Below, one piece after another: positions 1 to 6,880 of a stretch of DNA of 14,992 nt. The translations under genes were made by a program, and so were the position numbers. The stretch is from DASZZV01 sp035544835 (GTDB lineage: Bacteria; Acidobacteriota; Thermoanaerobaculia; Gp7-AA8): the NCBI GenBank assembly GCA_035544835.1, contig DASZZV010000330.1, forward strand, positions 1 to 14,992, read 5' to 3'. The notes beneath the pieces were generated by a model. The model saw only the letters and a program-made list of their open reading frames with translations. It was not told where the DNA came from and ran no database searches. The stretch's first letter is position 1, and each line of letters starts with the position of its first letter.

Positions 1-48
1 GAGCCGGCCAGTGAGGGATACCCCTGGTCCTAAGGGATTCCGCCGGTC

Positions 49-2832
49 TTGAGTCGTCGTCTGGCGACTCTGGTCGCGCTGATTCTCGGCATCTCCTTCC
101 CTGCCATAGCGAATGCGCAGTCTCCGTCCGACGAGTGGCGGACGCTGGTAACGGCGCACTTCAGAGTGCATTACACGCGGGAGTATGAGGAATTCGCGAA
201 GCATGTCGCGTCGCAGATCGAATCGATCCGGACCGACGTCTCGAGTGAGGTCGGGTACACCACCAGTCAAGCTATCGACGTGGTGGTACAGAATCCATTC
301 TCGCAACTGAGTGGCGAGGCCATTACTCCCCTGGCGTGGCCCCGAATTGTCTTATGGGCATATCCTCCGGAAGCGGGCGGTGAGCTAGGTACCTTCTCCG
401 ACTGGGCGGTCCTTCTGGTCGTTCACGAGGAGACCCACATCGCGCACCTTCTCCGTCCCACCCGAAATCCGCTGCAACGGCTTCTATCCCGAGTGAACCC
501 GATTGCGATGGGACCCGTCCCTGGAGCACCGCGATGGGTGCTTGAGGGATTCGCGACAGTGATCGAGGGAAGGCTGACGGGATTCGGACGGCCTAACGGC
601 GCCTGGCGGGAAGTCATTCTCCGGACGTGGGCTCGCTCCGGCCGGCTTCCCACATACGGACAGCTTGCTTCGGACCGTCAGAACTGGCTCGGGATGTCGA
701 TGGCATATCTCGCCGGCTCCTCCTTCCTCGAGTGGCTCGAGAGGCGGCAGGGGGCGGGAAGTCTCAAGCTTCTCTGGGCCAGCATGTCGGCCCGGCAGCA
801 GCGCAGCTTCGATGTCGCTTTTCAGAACGTGTTCGGCGACCTGCCATCGGTCCTCTACGGTTTCTACACGGCCGAACTAACGCACGCTGCGCTCGATTCG
901 CGGACGCCGAAGGTGGAGGGGGAAGTGTGGCAAGACCTGAGGTGGCGGACCGAGCGGCCGGATGTCTCACCGGATGGAGCGACACTGACAACGGTGCTCC
1001 GATCGCGGACCCGGCCACCTCGGCTGACGCTGTTTTCGACATTGCCGGACGAGAAAGGGGAGAAGGAGTATGCCGAGCGGATCGAACGCATGCTCCAGAA
1101 GGATCCCCAGGACGTGCGACCGATTCGAGCGCATCCCCTCGCTCGGAAGCCGTTGCATGAACTGGTGCGTCCCGATCTGAAGTGGATGGCATCGCCTCGC
1201 TTCATCGGCTCGACGGGTGATGTGCTGTTCGTCGCCTACACGCCCGATGCAAAAGGTGACCTCCACAGCGATCTCTTTCGATGGACCCCGTCGCGTGCCG
1301 TGGTGACTCGTCTGACACGTCAGGCAGACCTGCGCGATCCCTCGGTGTCGGAGGATGGCAGCTTCGCGGTCGCAGTGCGAACTCGAAACGGGAAATCCCA
1401 GCTTGTTCGGTTTGATCTGATGAGTCGTGAGACGACCGGTGTGACCATTCCATCACTCGATGCGCCAGTCGACGATCCTGCCGTATCGCACGATGGGAGA
1501 ATCGTTTTCGTCCGTAACGAAGGGAAAGGGTGGGTGCTCATTATCCGGGAGAACGGAGTCGATCGCGCGCTTGCGGTGGGCGACGGCACCGGCGATCTTT
1601 ACGGGCCCGTCTTCTCGGCCGATGGTCGGACGATCCTCGTCACCGCGTCGCGGAAGGCCTCCACAGAGATCTGGCGTGTGCCGTTGTCGGGCCTGGCGCA
1701 ACCGCTAACTAGCAGCGCAGGTGCCGCCTTCTACCCCGTGGATGATCGCAAGGGCGGCTTCTTCTACCTCGGGCTCGATCCCGATGGAGTGGACATTCGC
1801 CATTTCACTGGCGAAGCAGTCGTCTCGATTTCTCCGGAACTGGAGAATCGCCCGACGCCCGTAAAGCAATTCGTTCAGCAGAGCGTTCCCGAGGGCCATC
1901 CTTATGGTCTCGGGGGACAGGAGATGCTCCCCCTCGTCGGGTTCAACGCTCGGTCCCATGGCGAGTCGAATGGGGAACTGCTGTTGAGGCTTGGCGACAT
2001 TGTCGGGAGGCTCGATACGACGATCAGTGCCTCTTACGCCGTCGGCAGTCGCGGAGTGCAGGGCATTGCCCTGAGATCTGTCTGGCGCGGTAGTCCGATC
2101 GGACTCGATGGATCCCTCTTTCATATCGATGATGCCGCGGATCTGCCGAGAACTTCGGGGGGCGAAGTATCGGCGCTTCGTGAATGGCAGACCGGGACAG
2201 CGACGAATCTCATCAGAGGTGGAGTCGCCATCGCCCGCATCGAAGATCGTACGAGCCGGCGCCTGGCTTTGCGCCTGTCGCGTGAGGGAACTCCTCATCA
2301 TAACGAGCTCGGGCTTCCCTACTCGATCGCGGTTGGCGGAGAAAGGGGAAGCAACGGGGAGTGGAGCTGGACGAAGTTCGGCGGAAGTGGCTACGTCGGA
2401 GTCTCGACAACCGCCATCTCCGCGATCGCCTCGGCTGGGTTTTACTCCGGAAGTGATCTTCCGTTGGGTGAGCGCTACGTTGTCGGGGGCAGTCGAACCT
2501 CGCTGGAGTCGCCGCTCAGCTCGTCCAGCCGGCTGTACGCGCCTGAGCTGCAGCGGGGTGTTATCACCGCCAGGGGGGTAGCGACATACGGTATCGAGAT
2601 TGGATCGCGATCGCTATCAGCACTGCATCTCTTCGCGAACAGGGTTGAGGGCCGGAGCGATTTCGCCTCTTCCCGAACTACCGACGCCTTCGGCTTCAGG
2701 AGCGATTTTTCCTTCGGCCCGATGCCGATCCTGAAGCTGCCGGCGTTGTCGTTCACGGCCGGCATTGCGCGTGTCCGGGTGGAGGGTGACTTCGATACAA
2801 ACGTCTGGGCTGGCGTGAGCTGGAAACCGTAA
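49..2832 (+). CDS. Exported HExxH metallopeptidase-like protein with TolB-type propeller and beta-rich C-terminus
   Basis: The 927-residue protein begins with a basic, hydrophobic signal peptide (residues 1-23, cleavage likely after A-N-A), so it is exported. Residues ~30-280 resemble the peptidase MA-like (gluzincin) fold: a zinc motif HEETH at 126-130, then a downstream glutamate in WVLEGFA (E166), the usual third ligand. Residues ~300-600 hold repeated propeller blades with the TolB/WD40-like pattern S-x-D-G (VSPDG, VSEDG, VSHDG, FSADG). Residues ~620-927 are rich in alternating hydrophobic and polar strands and end in an aromatic-containing segment, like an outer-membrane barrel or surface beta domain. 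The start is a TTG at 49: an in-frame stop lies at 31-33, an AAGGGA box lies about 11 nt upstream, and the TTG immediately precedes the signal peptide. The substrate is unknown. Peptidase activity and barrel formation are inferred, not shown. Confidence 0.82.
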   Translation: MSRRLATLVALILGISFPAIANAQSPSDEWRTLVTAHFRVHYTREYEEFAKHVASQIESIRTDVSSEVGYTTSQAIDVVVQNPFSQLSGEAITPLAWPRIVLWAYPPEAGGELGTFSDWAVLLVVHEETHIAHLLRPTRNPLQRLLSRVNPIAMGPVPGAPRWVLEGFATVIEGRLTGFGRPNGAWREVILRTWARSGRLPTYGQLASDRQNWLGMSMAYLAGSSFLEWLERRQGAGSLKLLWASMSARQQRSFDVAFQNVFGDLPSVLYGFYTAELTHAALDSRTPKVEGEVWQDLRWRTERPDVSPDGATLTTVLRSRTRPPRLTLFSTLPDEKGEKEYAERIERMLQKDPQDVRPIRAHPLARKPLHELVRPDLKWMASPRFIGSTGDVLFVAYTPDAKGDLHSDLFRWTPSRAVVTRLTRQADLRDPSVSEDGSFAVAVRTRNGKSQLVRFDLMSRETTGVTIPSLDAPVDDPAVSHDGRIVFVRNEGKGWVLIIRENGVDRALAVGDGTGDLYGPVFSADGRTILVTASRKASTEIWRVPLSGLAQPLTSSAGAAFYPVDDRKGGFFYLGLDPDGVDIRHFTGEAVVSISPELENRPTPVKQFVQQSVPEGHPYGLGGQEMLPLVGFNARSHGESNGELLLRLGDIVGRLDTTISASYAVGSRGVQGIALRSVWRGSPIGLDGSLFHIDDAADLPRTSGGEVSALREWQTGTATNLIRGGVAIARIEDRTSRRLALRLSREGTPHHNELGLPYSIAVGGERGSNGEWSWTKFGGSGYVGVSTTAISAIASAGFYSGSDLPLGERYVVGGSRTSLESPLSSSSRLYAPELQRGVITARGVATYGIEIGSRSLSALHLFANRVEGRSDFASSRTTDAFGFRSDFSFGPMPILKLPALSFTAGIARVRVEGDFDTNVWAGVSWKP

Positions 2833-2855
2833 GCCGCATGTGTGCGGAGGGGCAT

Positions 2856-2979
2856 CTTGTGTGGCACAGGCACTCTTGCCTGTGTGCCGCGGCGTCGAGC
2901 CGTCGGCGTTCCTGTGCAACTCACAGGGAGCTCGGCCTCGACGGCCGACACACAGGCAAGAGTGCCTGCGCCACACAAG
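2856..2979. repeat. Long palindromic intergenic element (31-bp arms)
   Basis: Arms at 2856-2886 and 2949-2979 are reverse complements at 30 of 31 positions. The 62-nt centre folds further: CCTGTG at 2911-2916 pairs with CACAGG at 2922-2927, and the flanking CGTCGAG/CTCGACG-type blocks pair imperfectly. The whole 124 nt can therefore form one long hairpin in RNA or a cruciform in DNA. It starts 24 nt after the stop of the upstream gene and lies between convergent genes. The short ORFs crossing it on both strands are readings of the repeat. From recall, similar GC-rich palindromes are dispersed in acidobacterial-type genomes, so a REP/MITE-like element is the likeliest identity. Confidence 0.85.
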
Positions 2980-3000
2980 AAGCAACCGATCGGCTTGACC

Positions 3001-3096
3001 GTGTGGCGCGGCCGCCCTCGGCCGCCTTTCCGACCACGAATTCAACAGCACAATTCTCCGGCGCGCCACTCGTATTTCGAGAGAGAGGCGGCCGCC
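3001..3096. repeat. Repeat-like GC-rich tract with a short inverted pair
   Basis: Downstream of the long hairpin is a GC-rich tract. GGCCGCCTTTC (3020-3030) and GAGAGGCGGCC (3081-3091) are inverted copies matching at 10 of 11 positions, and a small CTCG/CGAG hairpin lies at 3067-3079. It looks like part of a second dispersed intergenic repeat. The remaining bases, 3097-3208, show no coding signal or structure that I can support. Confidence 0.4.
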
Positions 3097-3208
3097 GACC
3101 TGCAGGCGAGCGTCGAACTCGAAGGCTCGGCGCACTGAACGCTTTAGGCGCCAGCGCCGCGATGTCATCAGCTACCTTCCCTACACCGCCGCGGAGCCTA
3201 CGGCCTTT

Positions 3209-3910
3209 TCATCTGCCCGCGACCTTCCAGAGGTAGGTCTGCCTCGTCCGGTAATCAATGGTGACGAGATACTTCGAGAGCAAACGATTCCCGATTCGCG
3301 GTGCAGACACCTTCGCTAACTGATAGTCGACCCTGCCCCAGGAGTCGCTTCCTACGGTCACTATGCCTTCTGCCCGCTTCTTGACGCGCCACGGTATCAA
3401 CAGGGTATCGGGACTCGAAGTATCGATGACGGCGTCATAGGATTGACCGTCGACGGTGATGGGCAGAGTTGGCAGTTCGTGGAATGGGAAGGGGCGGGCA
3501 TCCGATCTGGCTTGCTGATGCAGGTCGATGGTCAGAAGCTTCTTGTCGTAGTCGAGGGTCAGCGCGGTTCCCTCCCAGGCGTCAGCACCGAGGATTCCAT
3601 CGGCGATTCCCGCCAGGTTCAATCGATCCGGGGTGACCGTGATGCTGGTTTTACCGCCGAAGGTCACCGGAGTCGCAGTTGGCCGGCCGGCGCCGTTGAG
3701 AACGGAGCGGGGAGTGCCGGTGGCGACGATCAGATGTCGTTGTTTACCCTCGATCGCAGCCGAGATCATGACGACGTTTTTCTCGAGTGAGAAGGCGACG
3801 TTGACCTCATTTCGACGTTCGTTCTGCCAGGGCGGGCGGTACGAGCAGCCGCTCAGAAGGATGAGCACGATGAGTGCGCGGGTTGCCGCGCGCGATTCTT
3901 TCGATAACAT
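3209..3910 (-). CDS. Retropepsin-like (pepsin-family) aspartic protease, lipoprotein, lobe 1 degenerate
   Basis: The 233-residue protein has a lipoprotein signal peptide with lipobox L-S-G-C (C22), so it is likely anchored to a membrane facing the periplasm. Two lobes follow. Lobe 1 (~45-130) has the retropepsin layout ending in GILGADAWEG and LTLDYDKK, but its catalytic triplet reads A-T-G (A63-G65) instead of D-T-G. Lobe 2 (~145-233) keeps D-T-S (D163-S165) in VIDTSSPDTLL. The start ATG at 3910 follows an AAAGG box 6 nt upstream on the minus strand. The open frame runs on upstream to 5455, but that part is antisense to rocA and is not coding. The gene is divergent from rocA with 24 nt between starts. 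Activity is uncertain: it may dimerise through lobe 2, or act as a non-catalytic binding protein. Confidence 0.85.
   Translation of the reverse strand: MLSKESRAATRALIVLILLSGCSYRPPWQNERRNEVNVAFSLEKNVVMISAAIEGKQRHLIVATGTPRSVLNGAGRPTATPVTFGGKTSITVTPDRLNLAGIADGILGADAWEGTALTLDYDKKLLTIDLHQQARSDARPFPFHELPTLPITVDGQSYDAVIDTSSPDTLLIPWRVKKRAEGIVTVGSDSWGRVDYQLAKVSAPRIGNRLLSKYLVTIDYRTRQTYLWKVAGR
3883..3910 (+). promoter_or_regulatory. Candidate sigma70-type promoter for rocA
   Basis: TTGCCG at 3883-3888 and TAACAT at 3905-3910 are separated by 16 nt; each matches the -35/-10 consensus at 4 of 6 positions. Transcription would begin around 3917, giving a short leader that includes the AAGGAG box at 3922-3927. 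The -10 box covers the start codon of the divergent lipoprotein gene, so the promoter lies inside that gene. This is visual matching only. Confidence 0.3.
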
Positions 3911-3934
3911 ATGCGCCTTTGAAGGAGTCACCTG

Positions 3935-5539
3935 ATGACCGTTGCGAATGAAGCAGAAAAACTCACTGAGTTCAAGAATGAGGCCTTGACCGATTTTTCG
4001 AAGGATGAAAATCGTCAGGCCATGCTCGAGGCCTTGCAGAAAGTACGAGCCGGTCTGGGCCGGGAGCATCCGCTCATCATCGACGGAAAGCGGATCACCG
4101 GGCTCGACACACTCGAGTCGATCAACCCTTCGCGAAAGAGCGAGGTGCTGGGGCGATTTCAGAAAGGAACCAGAAAGCACGCCGAAGCGGCTGTCGAAGC
4201 GGCCCTGCGAGCGTTCGACAGGTGGAAGACGCAACCGATCGATGTTCGTGCCGGACTTCTCGTGAAGGCGGCTGACATCATGCGTCGCAGGAAGCACGAG
4301 TTCTCGGCGGTGATGATTCTCGAGGTCGGAAAGTCGTTCGCTGAAGCAGACGCCGACACGGCCGAGGCCATTGATTTCCTCGAGTTCTATGCTCGGGACG
4401 CCTATCGCCTGGCTGGGCCCCAGCCGATCGTGAAGATCGAGGCCGAGGACAACGAGCTGGTGTATCTCCCGCTGGGAGTCGGCGCCGTGATCCCGCCGTG
4501 GAACTTTCCTCTGGCCATCATGGCCGGGATGACTGTGGCCGCGGTCGCGACTGGCAACACTGTCGTGCTCAAGCCCTCTTCGGATGCCCCCTGGATCGCC
4601 TGGAAGTTCGTCGAGCTGCTCGAGGAAGCAGGAATGCCGGCGGGCGTCGTGAACTATGTAAGCGGCTCCGGTGGGGAGGTTGGCGAGACATTCATCCAGC
4701 ATCCCAAAGTACGGTTCATCGCCTTCACGGGATCGAAGGAAGTCGGACTTCACATCAACGAGGAAGCGGCCAAGACGAAAAAGGGACAGATCTGGATCAA
4801 GCGTGTCATCGCTGAGATGGGCGGGAAGGACGCCATCATCGTTGACAGCGAGACCGACCTGAACGACGCCGCCGGAGCAGTGGTGGCATCGGCGTTCGGA
4901 TTTCAGGGGCAGAAATGCTCGGCCTGTTCGCGAGCGATCGTCGATGAAGCTGTCTATGACCAGTTCGTCGAGTTGGTTGCCGAGAAGACCAAACAGCTGA
5001 TTGTCGGCGACGTCGAGAACCCTCAAACGAACTTCGGCCCGGTCGTGAATCACTCGGCATTCAAGAAGATCCGGAGCTACATCGAGCAGGGAAGTAGAGA
5101 AGGTCGGATCGTCGCCGGGGGTAACCACGATTCCAGCGAGGGCTTCTTCATCGATCCGACCGTGATCGCCGACGTTGCGCCCGACGCCATGATCTCGCAG
5201 GAAGAAATCTTCGGCCCGGTGCTGGCGATCACGAAGTCGAAGAACTTCGATGAGTCTCTGCGGATTGCCAACGACACGCAGTACGGTCTTACCGGTGCGG
5301 TCTTCACTCGTAATGAGGAGAAGCTGGCGAAGGCGCGCGAGGAGTTCTTCGTCGGGAATCTCTATCTGAATCGTAAGTGCACCGGCGCCCTTGTCGGAGT
5401 GCATCCCTTCGGAGGATTCAACATGTCGGGAACGGACTCCAAGGCCGGTGGGCATGATTACCTACTGTTGTTTCTGCAGGCCAAGGTGGTTTCGCGGAAG
5501 CGCATCGGTGTGCCGCCGAAGGATCAGCAAGGGTTTTAG
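3935..5539 (+). CDS. rocA: 1-pyrroline-5-carboxylate dehydrogenase (aldehyde dehydrogenase superfamily)
   Basis: This 534-residue NAD(P)+-dependent dehydrogenase is predicted to oxidise glutamate-gamma-semialdehyde/P5C to glutamate, the last step of proline and arginine catabolism in the cytoplasm. ALDH landmarks are intact: PPWNFPLAI (188-196, N190), VLKPS with K213, FTGSKEVG (264-271), catalytic E294 in AEMGGK, nucleophile C328 in GQKCSACSR, and EEIFGPVL (423-430). The C-terminal NRKCTGALVGVHPFGG (479-494) and SGTDSKAGG are typical of the stand-alone P5C dehydrogenase subgroup. The length fits that group and excludes the much longer PutA fusion. ATG at 3935 has a strong AAGGAG 7 nt upstream. 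No proline dehydrogenase (putA/prodh) gene is adjacent. The gene ends 86 nt before the convergent TonB gene. Confidence 0.94.
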   Translation: MTVANEAEKLTEFKNEALTDFSKDENRQAMLEALQKVRAGLGREHPLIIDGKRITGLDTLESINPSRKSEVLGRFQKGTRKHAEAAVEAALRAFDRWKTQPIDVRAGLLVKAADIMRRRKHEFSAVMILEVGKSFAEADADTAEAIDFLEFYARDAYRLAGPQPIVKIEAEDNELVYLPLGVGAVIPPWNFPLAIMAGMTVAAVATGNTVVLKPSSDAPWIAWKFVELLEEAGMPAGVVNYVSGSGGEVGETFIQHPKVRFIAFTGSKEVGLHINEEAAKTKKGQIWIKRVIAEMGGKDAIIVDSETDLNDAAGAVVASAFGFQGQKCSACSRAIVDEAVYDQFVELVAEKTKQLIVGDVENPQTNFGPVVNHSAFKKIRSYIEQGSREGRIVAGGNHDSSEGFFIDPTVIADVAPDAMISQEEIFGPVLAITKSKNFDESLRIANDTQYGLTGAVFTRNEEKLAKAREEFFVGNLYLNRKCTGALVGVHPFGGFNMSGTDSKAGGHDYLLLFLQAKVVSRKRIGVPPKDQQGF

Positions 5540-5557
5540 TTGGCTGAATGACGGGGC

Positions 5558-5599
5558 GGCGGCGCGGGACGCCGCCGGGCCAGGCGACAGGATGTCGCC
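5558..5599. terminator. Pair of small hairpins between convergent genes
   Basis: A perfect 7-bp stem (5558-5564 with 5570-5576, 5-nt loop) is followed by a perfect 6-bp stem (5583-5588 with 5594-5599, 5-nt loop). They fill the junction between the rocA stop and the TonB stop. Neither is followed by a T-run on either strand, so they are not classic intrinsic terminators. They could still block read-through in both directions or be a small dispersed repeat. Confidence 0.4.
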
Positions 5600-5625
5600 A
5601 CTCCGATAAAGCTGTGAGTTGGAAC

Positions 5626-6663
5626 TTACTGGCCGCCACCCGCGGGAGGCGGAGTTGGCAGCGGAGCCGGCTCGGCAGGCTGCGTGCTCGTTTCCGGAGC
5701 CGCCGGCTCGACGGCAGGTGCCGGCGCCGGCGATGCGATGGGCTCAGCGTGCTTCTTCTCGCGTGGATTCGTGATCTGAGGTTTCTCGTCATGACCGAGA
5801 GTAAAGACGACCGTGAGATTGAAGATGACGTCGACCGGCCGGCCATTCAACGTGCCGGGACGGAACTTCCAGCCCTTCACGGCGTTGATGGCTGACTCAG
5901 TCAGTCCCATCGGAAGTCCTTTGATCACACTGACCTTATTGACGTTTCCATTACGATCGATGATGGCTTCGACGATGACGATGCCGGCTACACGGGCGCT
6001 CTTGGCTGCCGACGTGTACTCGGGCTGAATGCGCTGGGTGACGGTCGGAGCTTTGACGTCACCCCCGACACGAAGGGGTCCGCCGCTGTCGCCGTTTCCG
6101 CCCTGGCCTGTTCCGGTGCCGCCGAGGGTTATTCCGGTGCCGCCGAGGGTTCCGCCGACAACGCCACCCTTGACTCCGCCGATCACGCCACCGATTTCCC
6201 CACCGACGGTACCGCCCTGGACGCCGCCGGTAACGCCGCCCACAACCCCGCCCTCAGAAGTGCCAGGAGAGGTGGGGAGAGCACTGATACCGGTGTCTTC
6301 TGAGGGCGTCGAGGCCCTTTCCTCAGGAACTACGATGCTCGGCAGCGTCTTCGGAATGACGCGCGGCTGCACAAAGGTCGGAGTCTCGATCGGCTTCACC
6401 ACCTGCTTAGGCGTAACTTTTGGCGCCGAGCTCGAACTTGAAGCCGGCGGTGGTGGAGGGGGAGGCGGCGGTGGAGGTGCTCCTCCTGTCTCCAGGAATG
6501 CGCGAATCGGTTTGGATTCCGCCGTGACTTTATGGGCGGTGAGGGAAACGAAAATGATCAATCCTACGAGCAGACTGTGAACTACGGCTGAAAAAATGTA
6601 GTTCTTCCACGGCCGTTTGCCCTGCCGTTTGCCCGACTCGATGAGTGTTTTTTTCAAGTCCAT
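5626..6663 (-). CDS. TonB-family energy transducer with Gly-rich spacer and C-terminal Pro/Ala tail
   Basis: The 345-residue protein has a short cytoplasmic N-terminus and one membrane anchor (~22-43, including the conserved-type H29). An 11-residue proline run follows at 63-73, then S-run 75-79. The spacer at ~138-185 is built of GGV/GGT repeats. The TonB C-terminal domain spans ~205-290 (RIQPEYTSAAKSARVAG, then VKGWKFRPGTLNGRPVDV). TonB proteins transmit proton-motive force from ExbB/ExbD to outer-membrane receptors; no exbB/exbD or receptor gene is in the window. Residues 291-345 form an extra Pro/Ala/Glu-rich tail after the domain that normally ends the protein. ATG at 6663 has AGGAG 7 nt upstream. 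The gene is divergent from the lipoprotein gene at 6881. Confidence 0.9.
   Translation of the reverse strand: MDLKKTLIESGKRQGKRPWKNYIFSAVVHSLLVGLIIFVSLTAHKVTAESKPIRAFLETGGAPPPPPPPPPPPASSSSSAPKVTPKQVVKPIETPTFVQPRVIPKTLPSIVVPEERASTPSEDTGISALPTSPGTSEGGVVGGVTGGVQGGTVGGEIGGVIGGVKGGVVGGTLGGTGITLGGTGTGQGGNGDSGGPLRVGGDVKAPTVTQRIQPEYTSAAKSARVAGIVIVEAIIDRNGNVNKVSVIKGLPMGLTESAINAVKGWKFRPGTLNGRPVDVIFNLTVVFTLGHDEKPQITNPREKKHAEPIASPAPAPAVEPAAPETSTQPAEPAPLPTPPPAGGGQ
6111..6151. repeat. 21-bp tandem repeat (about two copies) inside the TonB gene
   Basis: The 21-bp unit starting TTCCGGTGCCGCCGAGGGTT at 6111 recurs at 6132 (20 of 20 bases shared), encoding LGGTG-type repeats in the Gly-rich spacer. The in-frame length suggests copy number could vary by slippage or recombination without breaking the gene. 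Confidence 0.8.
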
Positions 6664-6865
6664 CTGTGCGCTCCTAGCGATTCAAGATAAAGGCTGTTTC
6701 TGCGATTCTTAATAGCAAGGGCCTTACCATGTTTTGCGATTTCTAAGTCTCTCCAGGAAAAGAATTTGCCGCTGCGGCCTCATCCATATGGGCCTGGTCC
6801 GATGGGATGGGCAGAGATTGCCGATCGGGGGTGGGGCAGATCTGGTATGGGTGGCCTCACTGCAC

Positions 6866-6871
6866 TACAAT
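6866..6871 (+). promoter_or_regulatory. Candidate -10 box just before the six-gene run
   Basis: TACAAT at 6866-6871 matches the -10 consensus at 5 of 6 positions and lies 9 nt before the ATG at 6881. No convincing -35 is seen. If it is used, the transcript would start within a few bases of the ATG, giving a leaderless or nearly leaderless mRNA. That fits the absence of a good ribosome-binding site there. The rest of the 6664-6880 spacer shows no clear promoter for the divergent TonB gene. Confidence 0.3.
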
Positions 6872-6880
6872 GCGCGCGGA

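Noticed and set aside
2838..3236. Several short overlapping ORFs on both strands
   Set aside because: They are translations of the palindromic repeat and its GC-rich flank; none has a fold pattern, signal or ribosome-binding site.
3911..5455. Long minus-strand open frame continuing upstream of the aspartic protease
   Set aside because: It is antisense to rocA, which has full ALDH motifs. The protein-like part of the minus-strand frame begins only at the lipoprotein signal at 3910, which has its own ribosome-binding site.
6029..6580. Plus-strand proline-rich ORF of 183 residues
   Set aside because: It is the reverse reading of the Gly-rich spacer and Pro run of the TonB gene; composition alone explains the open frame.
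6734..6880. 49-residue N-terminal extension of the propeller lipoprotein
   Set aside because: It would bury a clear lipoprotein signal peptide starting at 6881 and has no signal character of its own.
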